From assembly GCA_022708385.1 (NCBI GenBank), contig JAKIYU010000043.1, positions 1-13,637 of the forward strand: 13,637 nt of DNA. The letters run 5' to 3'. The notes beneath the pieces are model-generated. The model was not told where the DNA came from. It did not search any database and worked only from the letters and a program-made list of their open reading frames with translations. Origin of the DNA: Bacteroidota bacterium. Lineage in GTDB: Bacteria; Bacteroidota; Bacteroidia; Bacteroidales; PXBB01. A program made the translations under genes and the position numbers. This document shows, one piece after another, positions 1 to 6,696 of the stretch; positions within the stretch are counted from its first letter, which is position 1, and each line of letters opens with the position of its first letter.

Positions 1-2
1 AT

Positions 3-995
3 GTGGCAGGCTGGATTCTCGAACTAGACCGTGGTGAAGGTATCCCATGGAAAGGCAACTATTCATCGTGGCTCGACCAGAAAACCAAACGCCTCGAACA
101 GGAAGAAAAATCAGAGTCTAAACGCCGTAAAACACTTGAACGCGAACTCGAATGGGTCCGCATGTCTCCGAAAGCACGTCATGCCAAATCCAAAGCACGT
201 CTGTCTGCTTACGACAAACTCCTTAATGCCGATGTCAAACAAAAGGAAGAAAAACTTGAAATCTTTATCCCAAACGGCCCACGACTTGGAAACAAAGTCA
301 TTGAAGCTCATAATATAAGCAAAGCCTTTAACAATAACCTGCTTTTCGACAAACTGAGCTTCTCTTTGCCTCCTGCAGGCATAGTAGGCATTATTGGTCC
401 AAATGGAGCCGGTAAAACCACCCTTTTCCGTATGATGATGGGGCTTGAGGTAAGCGATTCAGGACATTTTGAAATAGGCGACACCGTTAAGATAGGTTAC
501 GTTGACCAGTCGCATGCAGCAATAGATCCAGAAAAAACTGTTTTTGAAGTCATATCAGGCGGCACCGAACTAATACAGGTAGGTGGCCGTACTATGAACG
601 CCAGAGCCTACGTAGCCCGCTTTAACTTTAGCGGTGCAGACCAGGAGAAAAAATGCGGCATCCTTTCAGGTGGTGAACGTAACCGTTTGCACCTCGCACT
701 CACACTTAAATCCGAAGCCAATGTGCTGTTACTTGACGAACCAACAAACGACATCGACATCAATACCTTACGCGCACTCGAAGAAGGCCTCGAAAATTTT
801 GCCGGCTGTGCTGTAATCATCACCCACGACCGATGGTTTCTCGACAGGGTGGCCACACACATTATGGCTTTTGAAGGCGATTCCCAGGTGTATTTCTTCG
901 AAGGTTCTTATTCCGAATACGAAGAAAATAAAAAGAAAAGACTTGGCGATGAAGGCCCTAAAAGAATAAGATACAGAAAATTAAAAGCTGACTAA
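3..995 (+). CDS. ettA: Energy-dependent translational throttle protein EttA (ABC-F ATPase), C-terminal 330 residues; 5' end cut by window
   Basis: ABC-F family ATPase that binds the ribosomal E site and gates entry into elongation according to ATP/ADP state; cytoplasmic and not a transporter. The visible part begins at the end of the first ABC domain (AGWILELDRG, then PWKGNYSSWL). It continues through the charged helical linker (residues about 20-80, with ELEWVRMSPKARH) into a complete second ABC domain. That domain has Walker A GPNGAGKT (132-139), signature LSGGE (221-225), Walker B VLLLDE (241-246) and the ITHD switch histidine (about 275). The C-terminus is basic (KRIRYRKLKAD), as in EttA. 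The full protein is about 555 residues in E. coli, so roughly 225 residues, including the first ABC domain and arm, lie upstream. The GTG at the left edge is an internal codon and not a start. EttA is favoured over other ABC-F members by linker and C-terminal similarity recalled from E. coli EttA. Confidence 0.93.
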   Translation: MAGWILELDRGEGIPWKGNYSSWLDQKTKRLEQEEKSESKRRKTLERELEWVRMSPKARHAKSKARLSAYDKLLNADVKQKEEKLEIFIPNGPRLGNKVIEAHNISKAFNNNLLFDKLSFSLPPAGIVGIIGPNGAGKTTLFRMMMGLEVSDSGHFEIGDTVKIGYVDQSHAAIDPEKTVFEVISGGTELIQVGGRTMNARAYVARFNFSGADQEKKCGILSGGERNRLHLALTLKSEANVLLLDEPTNDIDINTLRALEEGLENFAGCAVIITHDRWFLDRVATHIMAFEGDSQVYFFEGSYSEYEENKKKRLGDEGPKRIRYRKLKAD

Positions 996-1000
996 TATTA

Positions 1001-1068
1001 AAATTCCAAAATACAAAAAACAAAACACAAACAAATTCCAATAGATGTAAATCCAAAAGACAAAATTC
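1001..1068 (+). repeat. Left heptad array (AAAWWYC / CAAA every 7 bp) upstream of the four-helix gene
   Basis: Degenerate 7-bp tandem repeats fill most of the gap after ettA. Successive units are AAATTCC, AAAATAC, AAAAAAC, AAAACAC, a 4-base remnant AAAC, AAATTCC, an 8-base break, then TAAATCC, AAAAGAC and AAAATTC. Nearly every unit begins with an A run and ends in C, so CAAA recurs at 7-bp steps with two register breaks. On the minus strand this reads as TTTG-heptads pointing toward ettA. It is the inverted counterpart of the array on the other side of the four-helix gene. No gene, promoter match or hairpin was seen in the rest of this gap (996-1124). Confidence 0.7.
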
Positions 1069-1124
1069 AAGACATAATCATTTTTTAAAAAAATAAAATC
1101 ACAAACATAATTACTGTAGAAAAA

Positions 1125-1508
1125 ATGGCTGAAGAAAACAGTATATACTCAAAACCTGTTTATAACCTAGAAGAAAGAACTTACCGGTTTGCAAAAAATG
1201 TCAGGATTTATATTAAAAAGCTACCTCAAACTTTAGCTAATATTGAAGATGCAAAACAGCTTATTAAATCTTCCGGTTCTGTAGGAGCAAATTATATTGA
1301 AGCGAATGAGGCATTAGGCAAAAAAGATTTTGCTATGAGAGTTAAAATCAGCAGAAAAGAAGCTAAAGAAAGCGCTTACTTTTTAAAACTAATTTATGAA
1401 ACAAACCCGAAAGAATTCGAAAAAGAAGGAATAGAGCTATATAATGACGCAGTCCAACTAAAAAAATATTGTCATCAATTATTGAAAAGTCAAAATAGTA
1501 ACTTGTAA
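1125..1508 (+). CDS. Four-helix-bundle protein, 23S rRNA intervening-sequence/S23 family (TIGR02436-like)
   Basis: A 127-residue, all-helical, cytoplasmic protein with no signal peptide. The family hallmark is clear: KSSGSVGANYIEANEALGKK (residues 48-67) followed by KISRKEAKESAYFL (74-87). Relatives were first noticed as ORFs inside intervening sequences of spirochaete 23S rRNA, and the fold is shared with Avd, the accessory protein of diversity-generating retroelements. Free-standing copies are common in Bacteroidota and their function is unknown; a nucleic-acid-binding role is an inference from the Avd relation and basic surface. There is no rRNA or reverse transcriptase nearby here. The gene lies between inverted 7-bp repeat arrays and looks more A-rich than its neighbours, suggesting an inserted cassette. 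The start ATG has no convincing Shine-Dalgarno sequence, as is usual in this phylum. Confidence 0.9.
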   Translation: MAEENSIYSKPVYNLEERTYRFAKNVRIYIKKLPQTLANIEDAKQLIKSSGSVGANYIEANEALGKKDFAMRVKISRKEAKESAYFLKLIYETNPKEFEKEGIELYNDAVQLKKYCHQLLKSQNSNL

Positions 1509-1543
1509 TTTTTTAAACATTTTAAAGTTTGCAATTTGATTTT

Positions 1544-1585
1544 TTTGAAATTTGGTTTTTGATATTTGATATTTGATATTTGGTG
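1544..1585 (+). repeat. Right heptad array (TTTGATA every 7 bp) downstream of the four-helix gene
   Basis: Six TTTG tetramers occur in perfect 7-bp register (starting at 1544, 1551, 1558, 1565, 1572 and 1579), giving units TTTGAAA, TTTGGTT, TTTGATA three times, and TTTGGTG. The three central units are identical. A further TTTG at 1535 is out of register by two bases. The reverse complement reads CAAATAT-type heptads, matching the array on the other side of the four-helix gene, so the two arrays form an imperfect inverted pair. The array ends 15 bases before the transporter ATG. Confidence 0.8.
1551..1582 (+). promoter_or_regulatory. Possible Bacteroidota-type promoter formed by the heptad array, reading into the transporter
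   Basis: The Bacteroidota vegetative promoter has TTTG near -33 and TAnnTTTG near -7, about 20 bases apart, so the two TTTG cores lie about 28 bases (four heptads) apart. In this array TTTG at 1551-1554 is followed after 20 bases by GATATTTG at 1575-1582, which matches TAnnTTTG at all but the first base. The implied transcript start would fall roughly 10-15 bases before the ATG at 1601. The match is a by-product of the repeat, so function is only inferred. Confidence 0.25.
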
Positions 1586-1600
1586 CTTCAAAATTATTTT

Positions 1601-2851
1601 ATGCCCACTACCGCTCTCATCATATTCATCATCACTTACATAGGCATCATCTTTACCCGTTTGCCGGGTATAAATATTGACCGTCCTTCGGCAGCTTTCT
1701 TCGGCGCTGTAGCCATGGTACTTTTCGGTGTCCTTACTTTCGATGAGGCTATTGCGGCCATTGATTTCAATACAATAACACTACTCCTCGGCATGATGAT
1801 AGTCATCACTGCCCTCGAACTTGATGGTTTTTTCGCCCTCATAGCCAAAAGCACCATTCGCTATTCCGTTCACCAGGGGCGGTTACTGAGTATTATAGTG
1901 TTTTCAACAGGTATTTCCAGCGCTTTTCTTGTAAACGACACCGTTGTGCTCCTTTTTACGCCTATAATAATATATATTACAAGAGCATCCCGGCTGAATC
2001 CCATACCATTTCTTGTAGCAGAAATACTGGCATCGAACATAGGCAGCGCTATGACTATTACCGGCAATCCGCAGAACATGCTTATTGGCATCAGTTCAGG
2101 TATGGACTATGGCCGTTTTTTATTGCATTTATTACCTGTTTCTTTATTGGGTATGTTTATTATAATCTGGTGTATTAAGCTCTTTTTTCCTGCTGATTTT
2201 AAAAACAAAGCCCCTGTTTTATGTCAGGAAGTTACCTTTAATTACAGGCTTAAAGCCATGAAATACTCTGTGCCCATATTTATAGCTGTTATTATCATGT
2301 TTTTTATGGGCAAAATTATTGGTTTAAATATCCCTGTGATTGCTCTTACCGGTGCAGCTTTGATAATAATTTTCTCCAAAAACAAACCTTCTGTTATCAT
2401 TAAAAAAGTGGACTGGGTGCTCCTGCTCTTTTTTGCCTGCCTGTTTATAGTGGTTCATGGTTTTGAAAAAGCAGGCTATATGAACACTCTTTTGCAACAG
2501 GATTATAGCAGGACAGGACTGGGCGGCATCACTGCCATACATGGCCTTAGCCTTATTATGTCCCAAATTGTAAGCAATGTACCCTTTACTGTGCTTATTC
2601 TTCCGCTTATGAAAACAATCAACAGCGAAATGCTCTGGTTAAGCCTTGCATCAGCTTCTACCCTTGCTGGAAATGCAACCATTATCGGTGCCATGGCCAA
2701 CCTTATCGTCATCGAATCAGCCGAAAAACTCAATGTGAAAATCAGTTTCTATACATTCTTAAAAACAGGACTCACCGTTACACTGCTGTCTTTTGTCGTT
2801 TCCATAGGCTGCATCTACCTGCAGTACCTGCTGGGCTGGTTCAACTCCTAA
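1601..2851 (+). CDS. SLC13/ArsB-superfamily (ion transporter superfamily) integral membrane anion permease
   Basis: A 416-residue polytopic inner-membrane protein with about ten to twelve hydrophobic segments. The two inverted halves of the ion-transporter superfamily are recognisable. The first half carries NDTVVLLFTP (112-121) and NIGSAMTITGNPQN (146-159). The second carries SNVPFTVLILP (325-335) and AGNATIIGAMAN (356-367). The paired asparagine/glycine re-entrant motifs are those of ArsB, NhaD, CitM and SLC13 permeases, which carry inorganic or organic anions or exchange Na+/H+. The substrate cannot be read from the sequence, and no arsenic or sulfate genes lie nearby. I chose the ATG giving MPTTALII; a TTG seven codons upstream lies inside the repeat array and adds no membrane-protein character. 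Converges with priA across a 63-bp heptad array. Confidence 0.85.
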   Translation: MPTTALIIFIITYIGIIFTRLPGINIDRPSAAFFGAVAMVLFGVLTFDEAIAAIDFNTITLLLGMMIVITALELDGFFALIAKSTIRYSVHQGRLLSIIVFSTGISSAFLVNDTVVLLFTPIIIYITRASRLNPIPFLVAEILASNIGSAMTITGNPQNMLIGISSGMDYGRFLLHLLPVSLLGMFIIIWCIKLFFPADFKNKAPVLCQEVTFNYRLKAMKYSVPIFIAVIIMFFMGKIIGLNIPVIALTGAALIIIFSKNKPSVIIKKVDWVLLLFFACLFIVVHGFEKAGYMNTLLQQDYSRTGLGGITAIHGLSLIMSQIVSNVPFTVLILPLMKTINSEMLWLSLASASTLAGNATIIGAMANLIVIESAEKLNVKISFYTFLKTGLTVTLLSFVVSIGCIYLQYLLGWFNS

Positions 2852-2914
2852 CTTCCACCTTTCTACTTTCTACTTTTGTCTTTTTACTTTCAACTTCCTT
2901 CTTTCACCTTTCTA
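2852..2914. repeat. Nine-unit CTTTCTA heptad array exactly filling the convergent transporter/priA gap
   Basis: Nine consecutive 7-mers run from the base after the transporter stop to the base before the priA stop: CTTCCAC, CTTTCTA, CTTTCTA, CTTTTGT, CTTTTTA, CTTTCAA, CTTCCTT, CTTTCAC, CTTTCTA. All nine start with CTT and seven with CTTT. The plus strand is almost purely pyrimidine in the first five positions of each unit. There is no hairpin, so it is not an ordinary intrinsic terminator. It shares the 7-bp period, but not the exact unit, with the arrays around the four-helix gene about 1.3 kb away. Confidence 0.85.
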
Positions 2915-5404
2915 CTACATGGGATCAACATCCGCCACCAGCTTCAGTGCACAAAACTCTGTATTGGACCTTACCCTTTCGGTTTCTTCTTTAATAATTT
3001 CTCGTATTTTTTGTGATGAATACCCTTTTTCAACTTTAACAAGAATATCCTTAATGTATTCATTTCTAATCTTATTAATGTACGGATACTCCGGGCCAAG
3101 AATTCTTTTGGGCAGGCGCGTTCTCAGGTTTTCCGCCAGCAGGGCTGTTGCCTTGTCGAGTGTATCGCGCTGTCTGTGCCTGAGCGACAGATGTATCAGA
3201 CGCGAAAAGGGGGGATAAAAAAACTTTTTTCGCTCTTCTATCTGATGTTTGTAAAATTGCTGATAGTCGTTATTGACTATACAAGCCACTACAAAATGTT
3301 TTGCATCGTAACACTGCAGGATAACCTTGCCCCTTTTTGTCTTTCTGCCTGTCCTGCCGCTTACCTGGGCCACCAGTTGAAAAGCCCTTTCGAATGATCT
3401 GAAATCGGGAAAATGCAACATATTATCCACATTAAGCACACCGACCAAACCCACATTATCGAAGTCCATACCTTTGCTCAGCATTTGTGTCCCCACCATG
3501 ATATCGACTTTTCGGGCTTCAAAATCGTTGATTAACTCCTGAAAGGCATGTTTGCTGCGTGTGGTATCGAAGTCCATACGGGCAATCTTTGCCTTCGGAA
3601 AGATAGTGTTTAATTCATCTTCAAGGCGCTCCGTTCCATAACTTTTCATCTGCATTCTGGTCGATGAACAGGAAGGGCACTTATCGGGTATAAAAGTTTT
3701 GTATCCGCAATAATGACATTTAAGTGCGTTCTCTTTTTTATGATAGGTCAGCGTAACATCGCAATGGGGGCATTCGGGGATGTGGTAACACGACTGGCAC
3801 TCAAGCCACAGCGCAAAACCTCTTCTGTTTTGAAAAAGGATGACCTGTTCCCTGTTGTTCAGGCAGGCCTCAATATGCTCAATTAATGCAGGTGCAAAAA
3901 TGGGTTTTAAAGATTTCTTTTTAAACAGGTCAGCCATATCTATTACCTTAAATTCGGGTAAAGGCAAGTTGTTGTACCTTACAGGCAATTCCACCAGTGC
4001 ATATTTGCCGGTAGTGCAGTTATAGTATGTTTCGACAGCTGGTGTAGCTGACCCCAGAAGCACGGGGCATTTATGTAATTGCGCCAGATACACCGCGCAA
4101 TCCCGGGAATTATAAAACGGAGCGGGATGATGTTGCTTGTAACTGCTCTCATGTTCTTCGTCAACGATGATAAGGCCAAGGTTTGAAAAGGGAAGAAATA
4201 GTGCTGACCGCGCCCCCAGTATAATCTGATAACGCCTGTCATCTGTAGGTGCACTTTCATTCTGAACCGCATGCCATATTTCCAAACGCTCTGCGTCCGA
4301 AAACCTGGAATGATAAACACCGATAGCATTTCCAAAAAATTTTCGCAGGCGCATTATCATCTGTGTGGTAAGAGCGATTTCGGGCATCAGAAAAAGCACC
4401 TGTTTCCCAGCATTCATATATTCCTGTATCAGTTTCACATAAATTTCAGTTTTTCCGGAGGAAGCCACACCATGCAATAAAACAGTCTTGTTTTCCCTGG
4501 TAAATCTTCTGATGTTATCCAGTGCTTCTTGCTGATACGAGGTAAGCGTTAAGGTATCCATTAATGGTTTATCGTAATAATCAAGGCGCGACACCACATG
4601 CTCAGCGGTTTCAAAAACATTTTTTTTAATCATGCTTTCCAGCACGCCCGAAGGAATGTCTGCTTCCGATAATAGACTTTTGCGCGCAACAGGCCGGAAC
4701 ATATCCCCTGTTTTTTGTGCCAGTTGAATATACCGAAGCAACAGTTTTAATTGTTTCTCTGCTCTACGTTCAAGCTTGTCCAACAAGTCTTTAAGACGGT
4801 TCTCATCTTTGTATATCTCATTTAAGCTGATATAGCTTTCTTTTTTGGGCCGGTATTTTTCCTTTAATTCTTCTTCAACCAGTATTACGCCCTTTTCAAT
4901 AAGCGTTTTGACAAGGTTGAACGTCCTGAGTTGCCCGGTTATTTTGGAAATTTCCGAAAGGGTAAGAATATTTCTCAATGTCAGGGCTTCCGTAACAATA
5001 TATTCCTTATCGGAAAGCTCCTGCATATTCCCGTCAAAATCGGGATTTAATACCACCTGTGTTTCGCTGGCCAGCTTAAAGGCAGCCGGCAGAGCAGCGT
5101 GCATAACCTCCCCCGGTGTAGTTAAATAATAAAAAGCCATCCAATCCCACAAATTGTATTGCAGGTCATTCACAATCGGCTTTTCATCCAATATGCCCAG
5201 TATATATTTGACTGTAATATTTTGGGGAATATTTTCGTGTACCTTTTTTATTAGTGCTGCATATATTCTTTTCTTTCCAAACTGCACCACTACCCTCTTG
5301 CCTGGAGAAACTTCACTATTAAGCTCAAAGGGCACCCTGTACGTAAATGTCCCTTCCACAGCCAGCGGGAGTATTACATCAACAAACAAAGTAATTTTTT
5401 CCAT
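2915..5404 (-). CDS. priA: Primosomal protein N' (PriA), replication-restart DNA helicase
   Basis: An 829-residue superfamily 2 3'-5' helicase that recognises abandoned replication forks and loads the replicative helicase. The order of parts is standard. An N-terminal 3'-DNA-binding domain (FVDVILPLAVEGTFTYRVP, residues 7-25) is followed by a winged-helix region. The helicase core has Walker A GVASSGKT (312-319), DEEH (415-418), GSATP (451-455), QNRRGF (525-530), GTQMLSKG (638-645) and QVSGRTGR (680-687). The zinc-binding insert keeps all eight cysteines as four CxxC pairs (536/539, 545/548, 563/566, 576/579). Length is near the phylum's usual 810-830 residues against 732 in E. coli. The start gives MEKITLFVDV, aligned with the family N-terminus. 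It follows pfkA by 57 bases on the same strand and may be co-transcribed. Confidence 0.97.
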   Translation of the reverse strand: MEKITLFVDVILPLAVEGTFTYRVPFELNSEVSPGKRVVVQFGKKRIYAALIKKVHENIPQNITVKYILGILDEKPIVNDLQYNLWDWMAFYYLTTPGEVMHAALPAAFKLASETQVVLNPDFDGNMQELSDKEYIVTEALTLRNILTLSEISKITGQLRTFNLVKTLIEKGVILVEEELKEKYRPKKESYISLNEIYKDENRLKDLLDKLERRAEKQLKLLLRYIQLAQKTGDMFRPVARKSLLSEADIPSGVLESMIKKNVFETAEHVVSRLDYYDKPLMDTLTLTSYQQEALDNIRRFTRENKTVLLHGVASSGKTEIYVKLIQEYMNAGKQVLFLMPEIALTTQMIMRLRKFFGNAIGVYHSRFSDAERLEIWHAVQNESAPTDDRRYQIILGARSALFLPFSNLGLIIVDEEHESSYKQHHPAPFYNSRDCAVYLAQLHKCPVLLGSATPAVETYYNCTTGKYALVELPVRYNNLPLPEFKVIDMADLFKKKSLKPIFAPALIEHIEACLNNREQVILFQNRRGFALWLECQSCYHIPECPHCDVTLTYHKKENALKCHYCGYKTFIPDKCPSCSSTRMQMKSYGTERLEDELNTIFPKAKIARMDFDTTRSKHAFQELINDFEARKVDIMVGTQMLSKGMDFDNVGLVGVLNVDNMLHFPDFRSFERAFQLVAQVSGRTGRKTKRGKVILQCYDAKHFVVACIVNNDYQQFYKHQIEERKKFFYPPFSRLIHLSLRHRQRDTLDKATALLAENLRTRLPKRILGPEYPYINKIRNEYIKDILVKVEKGYSSQKIREIIKEETERVRSNTEFCALKLVADVDPM

Positions 5405-5461
5405 AATAATATGTTAAAAAAATAACAGAATTATGTGGCGCTTATTGGTAATGCACCGGCA

Positions 5462-6556
5462 TCAATCACCGAAACAGATACCAATACCTTTGGCCGTATG
5501 AACTAGGTACGAATCCGGCTTGACAAAATTATACTTATCAATGGCTTCCAAGATAGGCAGAGACACTATATCCGGATGACGATACGACACCATATGACCG
5601 AATTTTTTCTCCAGTACGAGCTCGAAGGCTTTAACACCAAACTGGGTAGCCAGAATTCTGTCGTTAGCGGTAGGAATACCCCCTCTTTGCAGATGCCCCA
5701 GTACTGTTTCTCTCATTTCTGCTTCCAAACCAGCATTTTTAAGCTCATGCATCAGTTTATAAGCCACCCCACCTAACCTGATATTTTCATATCCGGGTTC
5801 TGTACTTTTCTGATACACCAGGGCTCCGTCTTTGGCTTTTGCGCCTTCAGCAATGACAATATTGGCAAATCCTTTCCCCTTAATGAAGCGTTTTTTGAGT
5901 TTCTCCACGATTTTAGCAGGGTCGTAAGGTATTTCGGGTATAAGACAAACCTCAGCGCCGGCAGCAACAGAAGCATGCAAAGCAATCCATCCGGCATAAC
6001 GCCCCATCACCTCAAGTATCAGCACCCTGTTGTGGCTGGCTGCTGTGGTTACCAGTTTATCCACAGCCTCGGTTGCTATCTGAACAGCTGTCTGAAACCC
6101 AAACGTAAAATCTGTACCGGACAAATCATTATCAATGGTTTTGGGTACGCCAATAATGTTGCATCCTTTCTCGTAAAGGGCCTGCGATATACGTTGTGAG
6201 CCGTCGCCTCCAATATTGATTACGGCTTCTACTTTAAGTTTTTTAAGCCTTTCCATTAAAAAATCCGACCGGTCAACGGTTGTCCATTGGCCTTTTTTAT
6301 CCTTTACAGGCCATGAAAACGGCCCTCCCTTATTGGTTGTTCCCAGTATTGTGCCACCCCTGACATGAATACCAGCCACAGCACTGTTATTTAAAACCAC
6401 ATATTCCATAGGGTCCTTCAAAATGCCATCAAATGCTTGCACACTACCGATAACTTCCCAGTCGCTTTCCTGCTCAGCACGCTTAACAATGGCTCTGATA
6501 ACTGCATTCAAGCCAGGACAATCACCACCTCCTGTGAGCACTAATACTCTTTTCAT
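5462..6556 (-). CDS. pfkA: 6-phosphofructokinase, long form (group III/mixed-type signature)
   Basis: Catalyses phosphorylation of fructose 6-phosphate to fructose 1,6-bisphosphate, the committed step of glycolysis; cytoplasmic. The protein has 364 residues against 320 for E. coli PfkA. Motifs in order are TGGGDCPGLNAVI (8-20), GGTILGTTNKGG (67-78), GGDGS (116-120), PKTIDND (138-144, catalytic aspartate 142), MGRYAGW (184-190), a PEIPYD segment (207-212) and GHLQRGGIPTANDR (287-300). The glycine after GGD (119, like E. coli Gly104) favours ATP. The lysine in PKTIDND (139, like E. coli Gly124) is the residue found in pyrophosphate-dependent enzymes and in group III ATP enzymes. ATP is therefore the likelier donor, but pyrophosphate is not excluded by sequence. 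The gene is divergent from the lipoprotein pair and upstream of priA. Confidence 0.95.
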   Translation of the reverse strand: MKRVLVLTGGGDCPGLNAVIRAIVKRAEQESDWEVIGSVQAFDGILKDPMEYVVLNNSAVAGIHVRGGTILGTTNKGGPFSWPVKDKKGQWTTVDRSDFLMERLKKLKVEAVINIGGDGSQRISQALYEKGCNIIGVPKTIDNDLSGTDFTFGFQTAVQIATEAVDKLVTTAASHNRVLILEVMGRYAGWIALHASVAAGAEVCLIPEIPYDPAKIVEKLKKRFIKGKGFANIVIAEGAKAKDGALVYQKSTEPGYENIRLGGVAYKLMHELKNAGLEAEMRETVLGHLQRGGIPTANDRILATQFGVKAFELVLEKKFGHMVSYRHPDIVSLPILEAIDKYNFVKPDSYLVHTAKGIGICFGD

Positions 6557-6590
6557 AGACGTTTCTTTAAGTTAATATTAAATTAAATTG

Positions 6591-6598
6591 CAAAGTAA
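6591..6598 (-). promoter_or_regulatory. Candidate -7 element for pfkA
   Basis: Read on the minus strand this is TTACTTTG, seven of eight bases of the Bacteroidota TAnnTTTG box, about 35 bases before the pfkA ATG. The expected TTTG about 20 bases further upstream is only TTTT. The rest of the 140-base divergent gap is very AT-rich, with a TTTTCAAT direct repeat of two units near 6633-6648, and no other feature was seen. Confidence 0.35.
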
Positions 6599-6652
6599 TT
6601 TATTTTTTTTAAAAAATAAAAAAATTATATAGTTTTCAATTTTTCAATTTAA

Positions 6653-6669
6653 TAATTTTGCTAACTTTA
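6653..6669 (+). promoter_or_regulatory. Candidate -7 elements for the first lipoprotein gene
   Basis: TAATTTTG (6653-6660) matches TAnnTTTG exactly and TAACTTTA (6662-6669) matches seven of eight bases. They lie 28-44 bases before the ATG. Neither has a clear TTTG about 20 bases upstream, where the sequence is TTTTC/TTTCAA, so which is used, if either, is uncertain. Confidence 0.35.
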
Positions 6670-6696
6670 CAATGTAATTAAAAAATCATTTACAAT

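Larger units (their letters stand above)
1000..1595 (+). other. Candidate cassette: four-helix-bundle gene with inverted heptad arms
   Basis: The four-helix gene sits alone between a CAAA-heptad array on its left and a TTTG-heptad array on its right, which are reverse complements in style and period. The hexamer AAAATT occurs at both outer edges (1000-1005 and 1590-1595), but this is too short and AT-rich to count as a target duplication. The right arm runs up to the start of the transporter gene, consistent with an insertion between ettA and that gene. There is no transposase, so any mobility would have to be supplied in trans or by RNA-level or recombination mechanisms. The boundaries are inferred. 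Confidence 0.35.

Noticed and set aside
312..330. Unusual Walker A in PriA (GVASSGKT instead of GVTGSGKT), given in residue numbers
   Set aside because: It still fits GxxxxGKT, and SSGKTE variants are usual in this phylum as I recall.
1001..1585. CRISPR array or diversity-generating retroelement
   Set aside because: The repeats are 7-bp degenerate tandem units without spacers, and there is no cas gene, reverse transcriptase or template/variable repeat pair.
1000..1595. AAAATT at both outer edges as a target-site duplication
   Set aside because: Six AT-only bases in very AT-rich DNA are expected by chance; an empty-site comparison would be needed.
1580..1600. TTG in frame seven codons before the transporter ATG as an alternative start
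   Set aside because: It lies within the heptad repeat, adds a short non-conserved stretch, and the ATG at 1601 leads directly into the first membrane segment.
3979..4335. 118-codon minus-strand reading frame inside priA
   Set aside because: It is a shifted frame of priA, whose helicase motifs continue through the region.
5405..5461. TGTTA/TAACA inverted repeat upstream of priA as an operator
   Set aside because: Five AT-rich base pairs around a T run are too little to support a regulatory site.
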